Source: Bryobacteraceae bacterium (GTDB lineage Bacteria; Acidobacteriota; Terriglobia; Bryobacterales; Bryobacteraceae). From it: a stretch of DNA of 9,002 nucleotides. Within the stretch, counting starts at the first letter, position 1. Every line of letters begins with the position of its first letter. The position numbers were made by a program, and so were the translations under genes. Positions 1 to 7,491 of the stretch are shown one piece after another. Below the pieces are notes generated by a model. It was not told the DNA's origin. It was given only the letters and a program-made list of their open reading frames with translations, and did no database searches. Where the stretch lies: the NCBI GenBank assembly GCA_025350445.1, contig JANXXV010000691.1:1-9002 (forward strand), in the 5' to 3' direction.

Positions 1-41
1 GTTTCCTTTCCGGCGCCCAGCGCGCTAGAGTAAGGGTAACG

Positions 42-416
42 GTGTATTTTCTAGCCCCCAAATCGCTGCTAACCGCGCTGATCGCTACGGTGCTCGCAAC
101 CGGTGGCTGTTTACCGTGCCCCAGGCTCTTTGCCGCGGACCTCTCGAAACGGAGTTGCTGCAATTCGAAGGGGGAATGCAAGAGACCAAGTCCTGGGATT
201 CCAGCCAATCAGCCATGCACTTTGCAGTTGGCGGACACTCAGTCCGAACCACCGCAGCATTCGGACCGTCTGGCCGATGGCTGTCTGGCTGAAACCGGTG
301 AGCCCGTTTTGGACTCCTCACCTCCGTCCTACTTCGCGGTCGAGGTTCAGGGCGCAAGCGCTATCGATTCCTCTCCACCCCGGCTCTTCCTACTCCACCT
401 CTCCCTATTGATCTGA
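42..416 (+). CDS. Small Cys-rich exported protein upstream of the efflux genes
   Basis: This 124-residue protein starts at a GTG, with a TAAGGG Shine-Dalgarno-like sequence at 31-36. It opens with a hydrophobic signal segment (about residues 8-22). A Cys follows at 23 in an ATGGC context, which could be a lipoprotein site but lacks the usual Leu at -3. Seven cysteines are visible (23, 26, 39, 40, 46, 59, 81), including a CxxC and a CC-xxxxx-C cluster, so soft-metal binding or disulfides are plausible. The C-terminus (SPPRLFLLHLSLLI) is hydrophobic and follows a low-complexity Pro/Ser/Glu linker. My unverified recollection is that small proteins with such an SPPxLFLL-type tail occur in front of cusCBA-like operons in Acidobacteria. 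No enzyme domain is recognised. Its position, 75 nt before cusC on the same strand, suggests a periplasmic metal-handling or sensing role; this is an inference. Confidence 0.68.
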   Translation: MYFLAPKSLLTALIATVLATGGCLPCPRLFAADLSKRSCCNSKGECKRPSPGIPANQPCTLQLADTQSEPPQHSDRLADGCLAETGEPVLDSSPPSYFAVEVQGASAIDSSPPRLFLLHLSLLI

Positions 417-476
417 TCGGCGCGTCCTTAGGCCCGATTCTCCGGCCCAATCTTTGTGCCGGTGGTTGATTCAATT

Positions 477-481
477 AGGAG
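477..481 (+). promoter_or_regulatory. Ribosome binding site deciding the cusC start
   Basis: AGGAG lies 10 nt before the GTG at 492. The reading frame is open back to a GTG at 456, but that start has no Shine-Dalgarno sequence and would put 12 hydrophilic residues before the signal peptide. The start at 492 is therefore preferred. Confidence 0.7.
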
Positions 482-491
482 TGAACCCGAC

Positions 492-1745
492 GTGTATCTA
501 TTCAGGACACTACTCGTTCCGCTGCTTTGCGCCACGGCTATGCCGTCGCCCGCACAGGACACCTTGAGCCTAGACGAGCTCCTCACAGAGGCTCTCAACA
601 GCAACCAGGAGATCCTCGCTGCCCAAAAGCGCTACGAAGCGGCAAGGCAGCGGCCGAATCAGGAGAGTAGTCTGCGCGACCCAATGTTTTCGCCGGGGTA
701 TGCGAGCAATGGCGCCCCTTGGCCCGGCGCGCGTCTGGGCATCGAACCGACCAGCAACATCGGTTTTATGATTTCTCAGGAGATCCCCGGTCCGGGGAAG
801 CGGCGTCTGCGCGGAGAAATCGCGGCGAAAGACGCTGACGCTGAGTTTCAACAGTACGAGGCGGTGCGGCTGAGCGTGATCTCGCGCGTGAAGCAGGCTT
901 TCCATCGCCTACACCACACCTCAACCGCACTGGATCTGCTGAGCCGCGGTAAGGATCTGCTGACAAGATTCCTGCGGATTTCGGAATTACGCTACTCAAC
1001 GGGCAAGGCCATGCAGGCGGATATATTCCGGGCTCAGACCCAGCTTTCGCTATTGCAAACGAAAATCTTACGCATGCAGCAAGATCAGCGGTCTGCCCAG
1101 GCGGAATTAAACAGCCTGCTTAATCGCCGGCCCGGCTCGCCCTTGGGTATCGCCAGCCGAGGTCCCGTGCAGCCGTTGACGGCAACCGTAGAAGAGATAC
1201 TCGAAATCGCGCTGGCGCGATCCCCCGCAATTCGCCGCGACGAACAGATGATCCAGAAGAACGAACTCAGCGTGAACCTGGCTCGTAAACAGCTCCGGCC
1301 GGACTACACCATCGCGGCCGGCTACTTCAACATGGGCCGGATGCCTTACATGTTCCAATTTCGCGTGGATATCCCGCTGCCAATCTACTCAGGCCGCAAA
1401 CAGATCCCGGCCATTTCCGAGCAAGCTTTTCGGCTGAGCGAATCGCGGCGGAACTTCGAAGCCGCGCGGCAAGATCTTCAGTTCCGGATTCGTGATGCTT
1501 ATGCGCAGCAAGAAACATCTTTTCAGCTTCTGACACTTTATCAGGACACCATATTGCCGCAAGCTCAGCTCACGGCTGACTCGTCTCTTGCTTCCTACCA
1601 GACCGGTGGCGCCGATTTCCTGTCCGTGCTGACGAACCTGTCAAGCACTATCGATTACGAAGAACGATACCACGAGGAGATGCTTTCCTACTGGGTTGCA
1701 GTGATCAAGCTCGAGGAGTTGAGCGGTTCGCAGCTTCTGAAATGA
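492..1745 (+). CDS. cusC: TolC-family outer membrane factor of the Cu/Ag efflux pump (CusC type)
   Basis: This protein would form the trimeric outer-membrane and periplasmic channel through which the RND pump expels metal. It has 417 residues from the GTG at 492. A signal peptide (about residues 1-21, MYLFRTLLVP start) has a likely cleavage after SPA. The Cys at 13 is inside the hydrophobic stretch and is not a convincing lipobox. Two TolC/OEP repeats are visible. The first starts at LSLDELLTEAL (about 25-35) and contains SQEIPGPGKRR (95-105), a hallmark of this subfamily. The second contains VDIPLPIYSGRKQ (292-304). Each repeat has long Gln/Ala/Glu-rich helices suited to the alpha-barrel. 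Its stop overlaps an ATGA, but the next gene probably starts 11 nt later. Assignment to CusC rather than another heavy-metal channel rests on the adjoining CusA. Confidence 0.9.
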   Translation: MYLFRTLLVPLLCATAMPSPAQDTLSLDELLTEALNSNQEILAAQKRYEAARQRPNQESSLRDPMFSPGYASNGAPWPGARLGIEPTSNIGFMISQEIPGPGKRRLRGEIAAKDADAEFQQYEAVRLSVISRVKQAFHRLHHTSTALDLLSRGKDLLTRFLRISELRYSTGKAMQADIFRAQTQLSLLQTKILRMQQDQRSAQAELNSLLNRRPGSPLGIASRGPVQPLTATVEEILEIALARSPAIRRDEQMIQKNELSVNLARKQLRPDYTIAAGYFNMGRMPYMFQFRVDIPLPIYSGRKQIPAISEQAFRLSESRRNFEAARQDLQFRIRDAYAQQETSFQLLTLYQDTILPQAQLTADSSLASYQTGGADFLSVLTNLSSTIDYEERYHEEMLSYWVAVIKLEELSGSQLLK

Positions 1746-1750
1746 GGGGG
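1745..1750 (+). promoter_or_regulatory. Ribosome binding site deciding the cusB start
   Basis: AGGGGG begins at the last base of the cusC stop codon and sits 6 nt before the ATG at 1757. An in-frame ATG at 1742 overlaps the cusC stop (ATGA), but would add only MRGTG before the signal anchor and lacks a good ribosome site. Confidence 0.65.
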
Positions 1751-1756
1751 ACCGGA

Positions 1757-3208
1757 ATGAAGAAGAGTTTACGCATCATTATGGCCGTCGCCCTATTGGC
1801 TGTATCGTTTGTCGCCGGACATGGCTACGGGCGTTGGTATGGGAAGGGCGTGTCCAGCGGCGCTGAAAAGGGCGGACGCAAGATTCTTTACTACGTGGAT
1901 GCCATGCATCCCTGGTACAAATCGGACAGGCCTGGAATTGCTCCCGATTGTGGAATGAAACTTGAGGCCGTTTACGCGGATGGCGGCGCGCCTGCCGCTG
2001 CGCCATTGCACCGTAACATCCTCCACTACCGCGATCCTCAGAACCACAAGTACACGTCTGACAAGCCGGGAATCAGCCCGGAAACAGGTAACGATCTGGA
2101 ACCGGTTTACACAGAGGATGCCACCACAATTCCCGCGGGCGCGCTTCAGGTCACCCCGGAGAGGCAGCAACTCATCGGCCTTCGCTACGGTCAAGCGGGC
2201 TTCGAATCCCCGGCTCAGGAATTTCGTTCCGTAGGGCGCGTTGTGGTGGACGAAACCCGCACCACACGCGTTCACGCCCGTGTGGAAGGGTGGATCGAAC
2301 TCGTGCACGCCGATTTCGTAGGCCAACTGATAACTAAGGGGCAGCCCCTGCTTACGCTCTACAGTCCCGAATTGCTGGCCACCCAACAAGAGCTTCTGCT
2401 AGCCCTGCAAGCGCGAACGATCATGAGCAAGAGCAGCATGCACGAATCTAACAGCAACAGCGATGCGCTGGTTGAGGCTACACGCCACCGGCTCGAACTC
2501 TGGAATTTCGACCGAAGCCAGATCGAGACCGTTGAGAAAAGCGGAAAGCCAATCCCGTCAGTGACGATATTCGCTCCGGCTGGCGGCTTTATCACTTCCC
2601 GAAACGCGTTTCCTGGTCAGAAGATTGAACCAGACACCGAGCTTTATGCTATCGCCGACATGAGCAAAGTTTGGGTGATGGCGGATGTGTTTGAATCGGA
2701 CGCGCCGGCGGTGAATCCCGGCGTGCAAGCGTTGGTGACTTCGACAAATGATCCGGCCATCCATATCCAGGCGCGGGTCAGCTACATCCAGCCGCTTGTA
2801 GATCCAGTGACACGCACCTTGAAAGTGCGGCTGGAGTTGAACAATCCCGGCTACAAACTTAAGCCTGAAATGTTTGTCGACGTCACATTCCGGATCGGCG
2901 GTTCGAAAATGCTCGCGGTACCTTCGGAAGCGGTTTTGGACGCCGGCACAACGCAAACGGTTTTCGTAGACCGCGGAAACGGTGTGCTTGAACCACGCCA
3001 CGTGCGAATCGGCAGACGCTTCGGCGATCGGGTTGAGATCCTGCACGGGCTCTCGCGGGGTGAGCGGATCGTCGTCTCCGGGGCATTTTTACTGAACTCT
3101 GAAAGTCAACTGAAGTCGGCCATGGCTGGCATGAGCCACGATTCCGGGGCGCCCTCGCCGGGTGCAATCACGCAAAAAGATACGCGCCATGATCAACCAA
3201 ATCATTGA
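1757..3208 (+). CDS. cusB: Periplasmic adaptor (membrane fusion protein) with tandem metal-binding modules, CusB type
   Basis: This protein links the inner-membrane pump to the outer-membrane channel and may pass metal to the pump. It has 483 residues from the ATG at 1757. An N-terminal hydrophobic anchor or signal (about 5-21) is followed by two copies of a heavy-metal-binding module of the MHP...CGM type. Copy 1 (43-73) keeps M50, H51, C65 and M67; copy 2 (88-118) has Q, N, T and N at those places. The adaptor body follows: VEGWIELVHADFVG and KGQPLLTLYSPEL mark the first barrel-sandwich half, then an alpha-helical hairpin rich in Met, Ser and Asn, then the second half (TIFAPAGGFI), VWVMADVFESD (from 305), and the membrane-proximal domain ending in GERIVVSGAFLL. 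The tail holds a short MAGMSHDSG Met/His stretch. It overlaps cusA by 20 nt. CusB identity is firm; substrate follows from CusA. Confidence 0.92.
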   Translation: MKKSLRIIMAVALLAVSFVAGHGYGRWYGKGVSSGAEKGGRKILYYVDAMHPWYKSDRPGIAPDCGMKLEAVYADGGAPAAAPLHRNILHYRDPQNHKYTSDKPGISPETGNDLEPVYTEDATTIPAGALQVTPERQQLIGLRYGQAGFESPAQEFRSVGRVVVDETRTTRVHARVEGWIELVHADFVGQLITKGQPLLTLYSPELLATQQELLLALQARTIMSKSSMHESNSNSDALVEATRHRLELWNFDRSQIETVEKSGKPIPSVTIFAPAGGFITSRNAFPGQKIEPDTELYAIADMSKVWVMADVFESDAPAVNPGVQALVTSTNDPAIHIQARVSYIQPLVDPVTRTLKVRLELNNPGYKLKPEMFVDVTFRIGGSKMLAVPSEAVLDAGTTQTVFVDRGNGVLEPRHVRIGRRFGDRVEILHGLSRGERIVVSGAFLLNSESQLKSAMAGMSHDSGAPSPGAITQKDTRHDQPNH

Positions 3209-6200
3209 ATTCTCGGGCCGCAATAAGTTCATTGTCTTCCTGCTCGTCTCTATTCTGATCGTGGCGGGCTGGTGGTCGATGATGTCTCTGCCGCTTGACG
3301 CAATCCCGGATCTGAGCGAGACGCAGGTGATCGTGTATTCGCGATGGGATCGAAGTCCGGACATCATGGAGGATCAGGTTACGTATCCGCTGGTGACCGC
3401 AATGCTAGCCGTCCCGGGAGTGCGCACCGTGCGGGGATTTTCGGACTTCGGCTATTCGTACGTCTACATCATCTTCAATGAGGGCACGGACATTTACTGG
3501 GCGAGGTCGAGGACGCTTGAGTACCTTTCGGGCGTTCTGCCGAGGCTTCCGAAGGGTGTGAACACCGAACTTGGGCCTGACGCGACGGGCATAGGGTGGG
3601 TATTCCAGTACGTGCTCTATGACACATCCGGCAAGCACGACCTCGCGCAGTTGCGCTCTGTGCAGGACTGGTTTCTTCGATACCAATTGCAATCGGTCCC
3701 GGGTGTAGCGGAGGTCGCACCGTTGGGGGGCTTCGTTCGCCAGTACCAGGTCAACGTCGATCCGAACCGGCTGCGGGCGCACCGGATACCGATTGACCGG
3801 GTCGTCGAGGCAGTCCGCCGGGGAAACAATGATGTCGGAGGCCGTCTGGTAGAGATGAGCGGCGCCGAGTATATGGTGCGCGGCCGGGGCTATGCGCAGT
3901 CGACCGCCGATCTGGCCAACATCGTCTTGACGACCTCCGAGACTGGCGTGCCTGTTCGAATTCGGGACGTAGGAACCGTTGAACTCGGCCCGGATATACG
4001 CCGCGGCGTAGTGGATTTGGACGGCGCCGGTGATGTGGTATCCGGAACGATCGTCATGAGGCAGGGCGAGAACGGGCTTAGCGTTATCGAGCGCGTCAAG
4101 GCCAAACTGGAGGAAATTCAGCCGGGTTTGCCGGCGGGCGTGAAGGTGTTGCCTGTCTACGATCGCTCGGAACTGATTCTCCGTTCCATAGAGAACCTAA
4201 GGGGTACGTTGATCGAAGAGCTAATCATCGTCTCGCTCGTCATCCTGATATTTCTCTGGCATATTCCGAGTGCTATCATCCCCGTCCTTACCATCCCAAT
4301 CGCAATCCTCATCGCTTTTATTCCCATGCGTCTGATGGGTGTGACTTCGAACATCATGTCGCTCGGCGGGATTGCGATTGCGGTAGGGGCAATGGTTGAT
4401 GCCGCCATCGTCGTGGTTGAGCAGACGCACAAGAAGCTGGAAGAATGGGAGCGAACCGGTCGGAAAGAGGATTACCACAGAGTTGTCATTAATGCGGTGA
4501 AGGAGGTCGGCGGCCCCAGCTTCTTCGCTCTACTTGTGATCGCGGTCGCCTTCCTCCCCGTGCTCGCATTGGAGGCTCAGGAGGGCAGGCTCTTCAAGCC
4601 GCTGGCCTACACAAAAACCTTCTCGATGATCGTCGCGGCTGTGCTCGCAATCACATTGGACCCCGCCATGCGGTTGCTGTTCACGCACATGAAGAACTTC
4701 GACTTTCGGCCTCGATGGCTGGCGCGGGCCGCAAACGCAGTGCTGGTGGGCAAGATTCATTCGGAGGAACATCATCCCATCAGCCGCATCCTGATTCGTA
4801 TCTATCATCCCGTGGCCGAGTTTTCCCTTCGTTGGAAATGGGGCGTCATTGTTGGAGCGATTGCCATGGTTCTGGTGACCATTCCGATTTATCGGAAACT
4901 CGGGTCTGAATTCATGCCACCACTGGACGAAGGCGTGTTGTTGTTTATGCCGACCACCGTTCCCGGGATATCCATCACCGAGGCCCAGAAACTGCTTCAA
5001 CTGCAGGATCGTATTCTCAAACGCTTCCCTGAGGTGGAGCGGGTGTTCGGAAAGGCAGGCCGTGCCGAAACGTCAACCGACCCCGCACCTTTGTCCATGT
5101 TCGAAACAGTGGTCACGCTGAAACCGGTTGTCCAGTGGCGAAAGGTGAATACCTGGTACTCAGAATGGGCGCCTGATTGGGTGAGAGGCGTCTTCAGACG
5201 GATAACATCCGACCACATCTCGCAAGACGATCTTATCGATCAGATGAACCAAGCGCTTCGGATTCCGGGCGTCTCCAACGCCTGGACCATGCCCATTCGC
5301 AATCGCATTGACATGCTCACCACCGGGGTCAGAACTCCGGTGGGCGTCAAGGTTTTTGGCGCCGATCTCAAGACCATAGAAAAGATCGGGCTGAACATCG
5401 AGAAGCTGCTTGTTTCCGTTCCAGGAACGCGCAGCGTGTTTGCGGAACGAACGGGCGGAGGCTTCTTCCTTGATTTCGATTGGAAACGCGAACAACTGGC
5501 ACGATACGGTTTGAACATCGAAGACGTTCAGTCTGTCGTGATGAGCGCCATCGGCGGCGAAAACATCACGACTACAGTCGAGGGACGGGAACGGTACCCG
5601 GTGAATGTTCGCTATCAGCGAGGTTATCGGAGCGACGTCGAGTCGTTAAGCCGCGTGCTTGTCCCTGTTATGAACGGTCAGCTCCAGATTCCAATATCTC
5701 AACTCGCCGATGTGAAGCTCGTATCCGGGCCGTCAATGTACCGGGATGAGGACGGTCTGCTCAGCGGCTATGTCTATGTGGACATCTCCGGGCGGGATAT
5801 CGGCAGTTATGTGGGCGACGCCAAACTCGCGGTTGCCCGCGGTCTCAAAATACCGGCGGGATACTCCGTGCAGTGGAGCGGGCAATACGAAGCCATGGAG
5901 CGGGTCAGAGCGCGGCTGCTTGTTGTCGTACCGGTGACGTTGTTCCTCATCCTGATGCTGCTGTACCTCAACACGAAGTCTCTCGTCAAAACGATGCTTA
6001 TCGTTCTGGCCGTGCCGTTTTCCGCCGTTGGAGCGATCTGGCTTCTATACCTGCTTGGCTACAACATGAGCATCGGTGTGTGGGTGGGTTTGATCGCGCT
6101 TCTCGGAGTGGATGCCGAAACGGCTGTTTTTATGCTCCTCTACCTGGATATTGCCTATGAGAAGGCGAAAAGTGAGGGACGGTTGAAAAGTCCGCGGGAC

Positions 6201-6452
6201 TTGCAGGAGGCAATCATGGATGGTGCGGTGAAACGAATCAGGCCGAAGTTCATGACCGTATCGGTTATGTTCCTTGGGCTGGTACCGATCATGTGGTCCA
6301 CCGGCGCCGGAGCGGACGTGATGAAACGCATCGCCGCTCCGATGATCGGTGGTATCTTCACTTCCTTCTTACTCGAGCTAGTGGTCTATCCGGCAATTTA
6401 CGAGGTATGGAAATGGCATTTCGAAGTCAAAAAACAATTGGCGCATTCATAG
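3189..6452 (+). CDS. cusA: Cu(I)/Ag(I) efflux RND inner-membrane pump, CusA type
   Basis: This is the proton-driven heavy-metal (HME) RND transporter. It has 1087 residues from the ATG at 3189 (MINQIIEFSGRNKF), a typical family start and length. A GTG at 3162 in the same frame lies deeper in cusB and would add nine charged residues. Family motifs include DAIPDLSETQVIV, GPDATGIGWVFQY and the TM4 stretch GGIAIAVGAMVDAAIVVVE, whose D404 matches the proton-relay Asp (D405) of E. coli CusA. By alignment from memory, M587 (LLFMPTTVPG), M637 with E639 (PLSMFET) and M709 (RIDMLTTG) match the E. coli metal-site Met triad M573/M623/M672 and E625, which argues for Cu(I)/Ag(I) rather than Zn/Co/Ni. About 23 extra residues lie between the second and third Met relative to E. 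coli. Translation is probably coupled to cusB through the 20-nt overlap, since the ribosome site is weak. Confidence 0.95.
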   Translation: MINQIIEFSGRNKFIVFLLVSILIVAGWWSMMSLPLDAIPDLSETQVIVYSRWDRSPDIMEDQVTYPLVTAMLAVPGVRTVRGFSDFGYSYVYIIFNEGTDIYWARSRTLEYLSGVLPRLPKGVNTELGPDATGIGWVFQYVLYDTSGKHDLAQLRSVQDWFLRYQLQSVPGVAEVAPLGGFVRQYQVNVDPNRLRAHRIPIDRVVEAVRRGNNDVGGRLVEMSGAEYMVRGRGYAQSTADLANIVLTTSETGVPVRIRDVGTVELGPDIRRGVVDLDGAGDVVSGTIVMRQGENGLSVIERVKAKLEEIQPGLPAGVKVLPVYDRSELILRSIENLRGTLIEELIIVSLVILIFLWHIPSAIIPVLTIPIAILIAFIPMRLMGVTSNIMSLGGIAIAVGAMVDAAIVVVEQTHKKLEEWERTGRKEDYHRVVINAVKEVGGPSFFALLVIAVAFLPVLALEAQEGRLFKPLAYTKTFSMIVAAVLAITLDPAMRLLFTHMKNFDFRPRWLARAANAVLVGKIHSEEHHPISRILIRIYHPVAEFSLRWKWGVIVGAIAMVLVTIPIYRKLGSEFMPPLDEGVLLFMPTTVPGISITEAQKLLQLQDRILKRFPEVERVFGKAGRAETSTDPAPLSMFETVVTLKPVVQWRKVNTWYSEWAPDWVRGVFRRITSDHISQDDLIDQMNQALRIPGVSNAWTMPIRNRIDMLTTGVRTPVGVKVFGADLKTIEKIGLNIEKLLVSVPGTRSVFAERTGGGFFLDFDWKREQLARYGLNIEDVQSVVMSAIGGENITTTVEGRERYPVNVRYQRGYRSDVESLSRVLVPVMNGQLQIPISQLADVKLVSGPSMYRDEDGLLSGYVYVDISGRDIGSYVGDAKLAVARGLKIPAGYSVQWSGQYEAMERVRARLLVVVPVTLFLILMLLYLNTKSLVKTMLIVLAVPFSAVGAIWLLYLLGYNMSIGVWVGLIALLGVDAETAVFMLLYLDIAYEKAKSEGRLKSPRDLQEAIMDGAVKRIRPKFMTVSVMFLGLVPIMWSTGAGADVMKRIAAPMIGGIFTSFLLELVVYPAIYEVWKWHFEVKKQLAHS

Positions 6453-7162
6453 TCCTCCTGTTATGCGAGTTTGGCGCGGCTGCGAATCAGGTGACCATCC
6501 CGGTCCGGCATCCGCACCTGCGGAAGGGAGAACCAGGCGAGATTCGAATCGGCGAGTCGTCCATCTCTTTCCGCGAAGGAGGGAGGAAGCAGAAGCATTC
6601 GCGCGAGTGGGAATACGACGAGATACAGCAGCTATACGTCGCGGAGGATTCTCTTCGAATCCTCACCTACCAAGATGTCGCTTGGAAGCTCGGGCGCGAC
6701 CGTGAATACCAGTTCGATCAGCTTCCGGAGGGCGCCGCACAGAAGATTCTCAACGCAGTCCGGGCGCACGTCGATGAGCGGCGGCTTGTGGTGGCACTTG
6801 CCAATTCCGCGATCAGGCCGATATGGCGGGTCAAAGCCAAACGGCTGGAAGGCCGCGGCGGCTCGGACGGGGTCGTACTCGCCGGCGAAGACTCCATCGT
6901 CTATCGGAGTGAGGAGCGGAATGCGTCGAGAACCTGGAACTTCACTCAGATCGAGAACGTCAGCAGTTCCGGCCCGTTCGATCTTACCATCACGACATTT
7001 GAACAGGATGGTTTCCGATTAGCTGGCCACCGCGACTTTCGGTTCCAGTTGAAAACAGCGCTGAGCGAGGACCGTTACAACGCACTGTGGCGCCGGCTGG
7101 ACGAATCGCACCGAACGCAGTCTTCGATGCACGATGAAAATAAGGAGAAACCCAATGAATAG
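6413..7162 (+). CDS. Exported protein of unknown function made of two similar halves
   Basis: I do not recognise this family. The chosen ATG at 6413 has GAGG 7 nt upstream (6402-6405); an ATG at 6407 would add two residues, and the open frame further back only shadows cusA. The product has 249 residues. It starts with a signal peptide (about 8-24, ending GAAA before NQ), so it is probably periplasmic. Two halves of about 85 residues (about 36-121 and 145-231) resemble each other: a GxxxIxxGExSI turn, an Arg-rich hairpin, a Trp (W66, W175) followed by an acidic/aromatic D/TxI strand, a strand such as LRILTYQD or LTITTFEQ, a DREYQF or HRDFRF strand, and a final amphipathic helix. This strand-strand-helix order recalls a PH/GRAM-like fold, which is an inference. 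It overlaps cusA by 40 nt, which ties it to the pump operon. Confidence 0.8.
   Translation: MAFRSQKTIGAFIVLLLCEFGAAANQVTIPVRHPHLRKGEPGEIRIGESSISFREGGRKQKHSREWEYDEIQQLYVAEDSLRILTYQDVAWKLGRDREYQFDQLPEGAAQKILNAVRAHVDERRLVVALANSAIRPIWRVKAKRLEGRGGSDGVVLAGEDSIVYRSEERNASRTWNFTQIENVSSSGPFDLTITTFEQDGFRLAGHRDFRFQLKTALSEDRYNALWRRLDESHRTQSSMHDENKEKPNE
7141..7148 (+). promoter_or_regulatory. Ribosome binding site deciding the start of the small secreted protein
   Basis: TAAGGAGA lies within the end of the preceding gene, with its AAGGAG core 7 nt before the ATG at 7155. This favours 7155 over the in-frame ATG at 7134, which would place charged residues in front of the signal peptide. Confidence 0.75.
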
Positions 7163-7481
7163 GCTTGTACTCGCAATTGTCTCGGTGGTCGGCGTCAATG
7201 TCGCTGCCGACACACCCAAAACTTACCCGGGCACCATCACGGATTCCATGTGCTTGATGAACCACAAACCAATGAACATCACGCCGGATTCGAAGTGTGT
7301 ACGGGAATGCATAAAAAACAATAAAGAAGTGAAGTATGTGGTTCACGACGGCAAGAATACCTATAAGCTCAGCGATCAGAAGACCCCGGAGCAGTTCGCC
7401 GCCCGAAAGGTGACGGTCACAGGAACACTGTTTCCGAAAACTGGCGTCATTAAGGTCGACAAGATTGAGCCGGCCAAGTAG
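7155..7481 (+). CDS. Small secreted protein with Cys/Met/His segment (DUF5818-like)
   Basis: This 108-residue protein starts with a signal peptide (MNRLVLAIVSVVGVNVAAD, cleavage probably after VAA at 16-18). The mature part has a GTITDSMC strand, a metal-ligand-like segment with C33, C48 and C52 plus M32, M35, H37 and M40, then KYVVHDGKNTYKLSDQ, FAARKVTVTGTLF and a final VIKVDKIEP strand. This is the layout of a small OB-like beta barrel. It resembles the short secreted proteins I know, mainly from Acidobacteria, as DUF5818; that assignment is from memory. It overlaps the preceding gene by 8 nt and is the last gene of the efflux cluster. A periplasmic copper-binding or chaperone role fits the residues and the place, but close relatives occur without metal genes nearby, so function is open. 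Confidence 0.85.
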   Translation: MNRLVLAIVSVVGVNVAADTPKTYPGTITDSMCLMNHKPMNITPDSKCVRECIKNNKEVKYVVHDGKNTYKLSDQKTPEQFAARKVTVTGTLFPKTGVIKVDKIEPAK

Positions 7482-7491
7482 AGCCGATCAT

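Noticed and set aside
1..41. Search for a promoter or metal-regulator operator before the first gene
   Set aside because: No convincing -35/-10 pair or inverted repeat of the CueR/CsoR/CusR kind is visible in the few bases available.
103..411. Alternative 102-codon plus-strand frame overlapping the Cys-rich protein gene
   Set aside because: It has no signal peptide or coherent composition, while the overlapping frame from 42 has a signal segment, ordered cysteines and a plausible ribosome site.
1793..2389. A 198-codon open frame on the minus strand opposite cusB
   Set aside because: It lies wholly inside a well-recognised adaptor gene, its product shows no domain and is Arg/His-rich as expected of an antisense shadow in GC-rich DNA.
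4530..5000. A 156-codon open frame on the minus strand opposite cusA
   Set aside because: It is fully inside the conserved RND gene, and the translated product is His/Gln/Gly-rich with no recognisable features.
6293..6412. N-terminal extension of the two-repeat protein into cusA
   Set aside because: The extension is Arg/His-rich antisense-like sequence preceding a clear signal peptide; a ribosome site supports the start at 6413.
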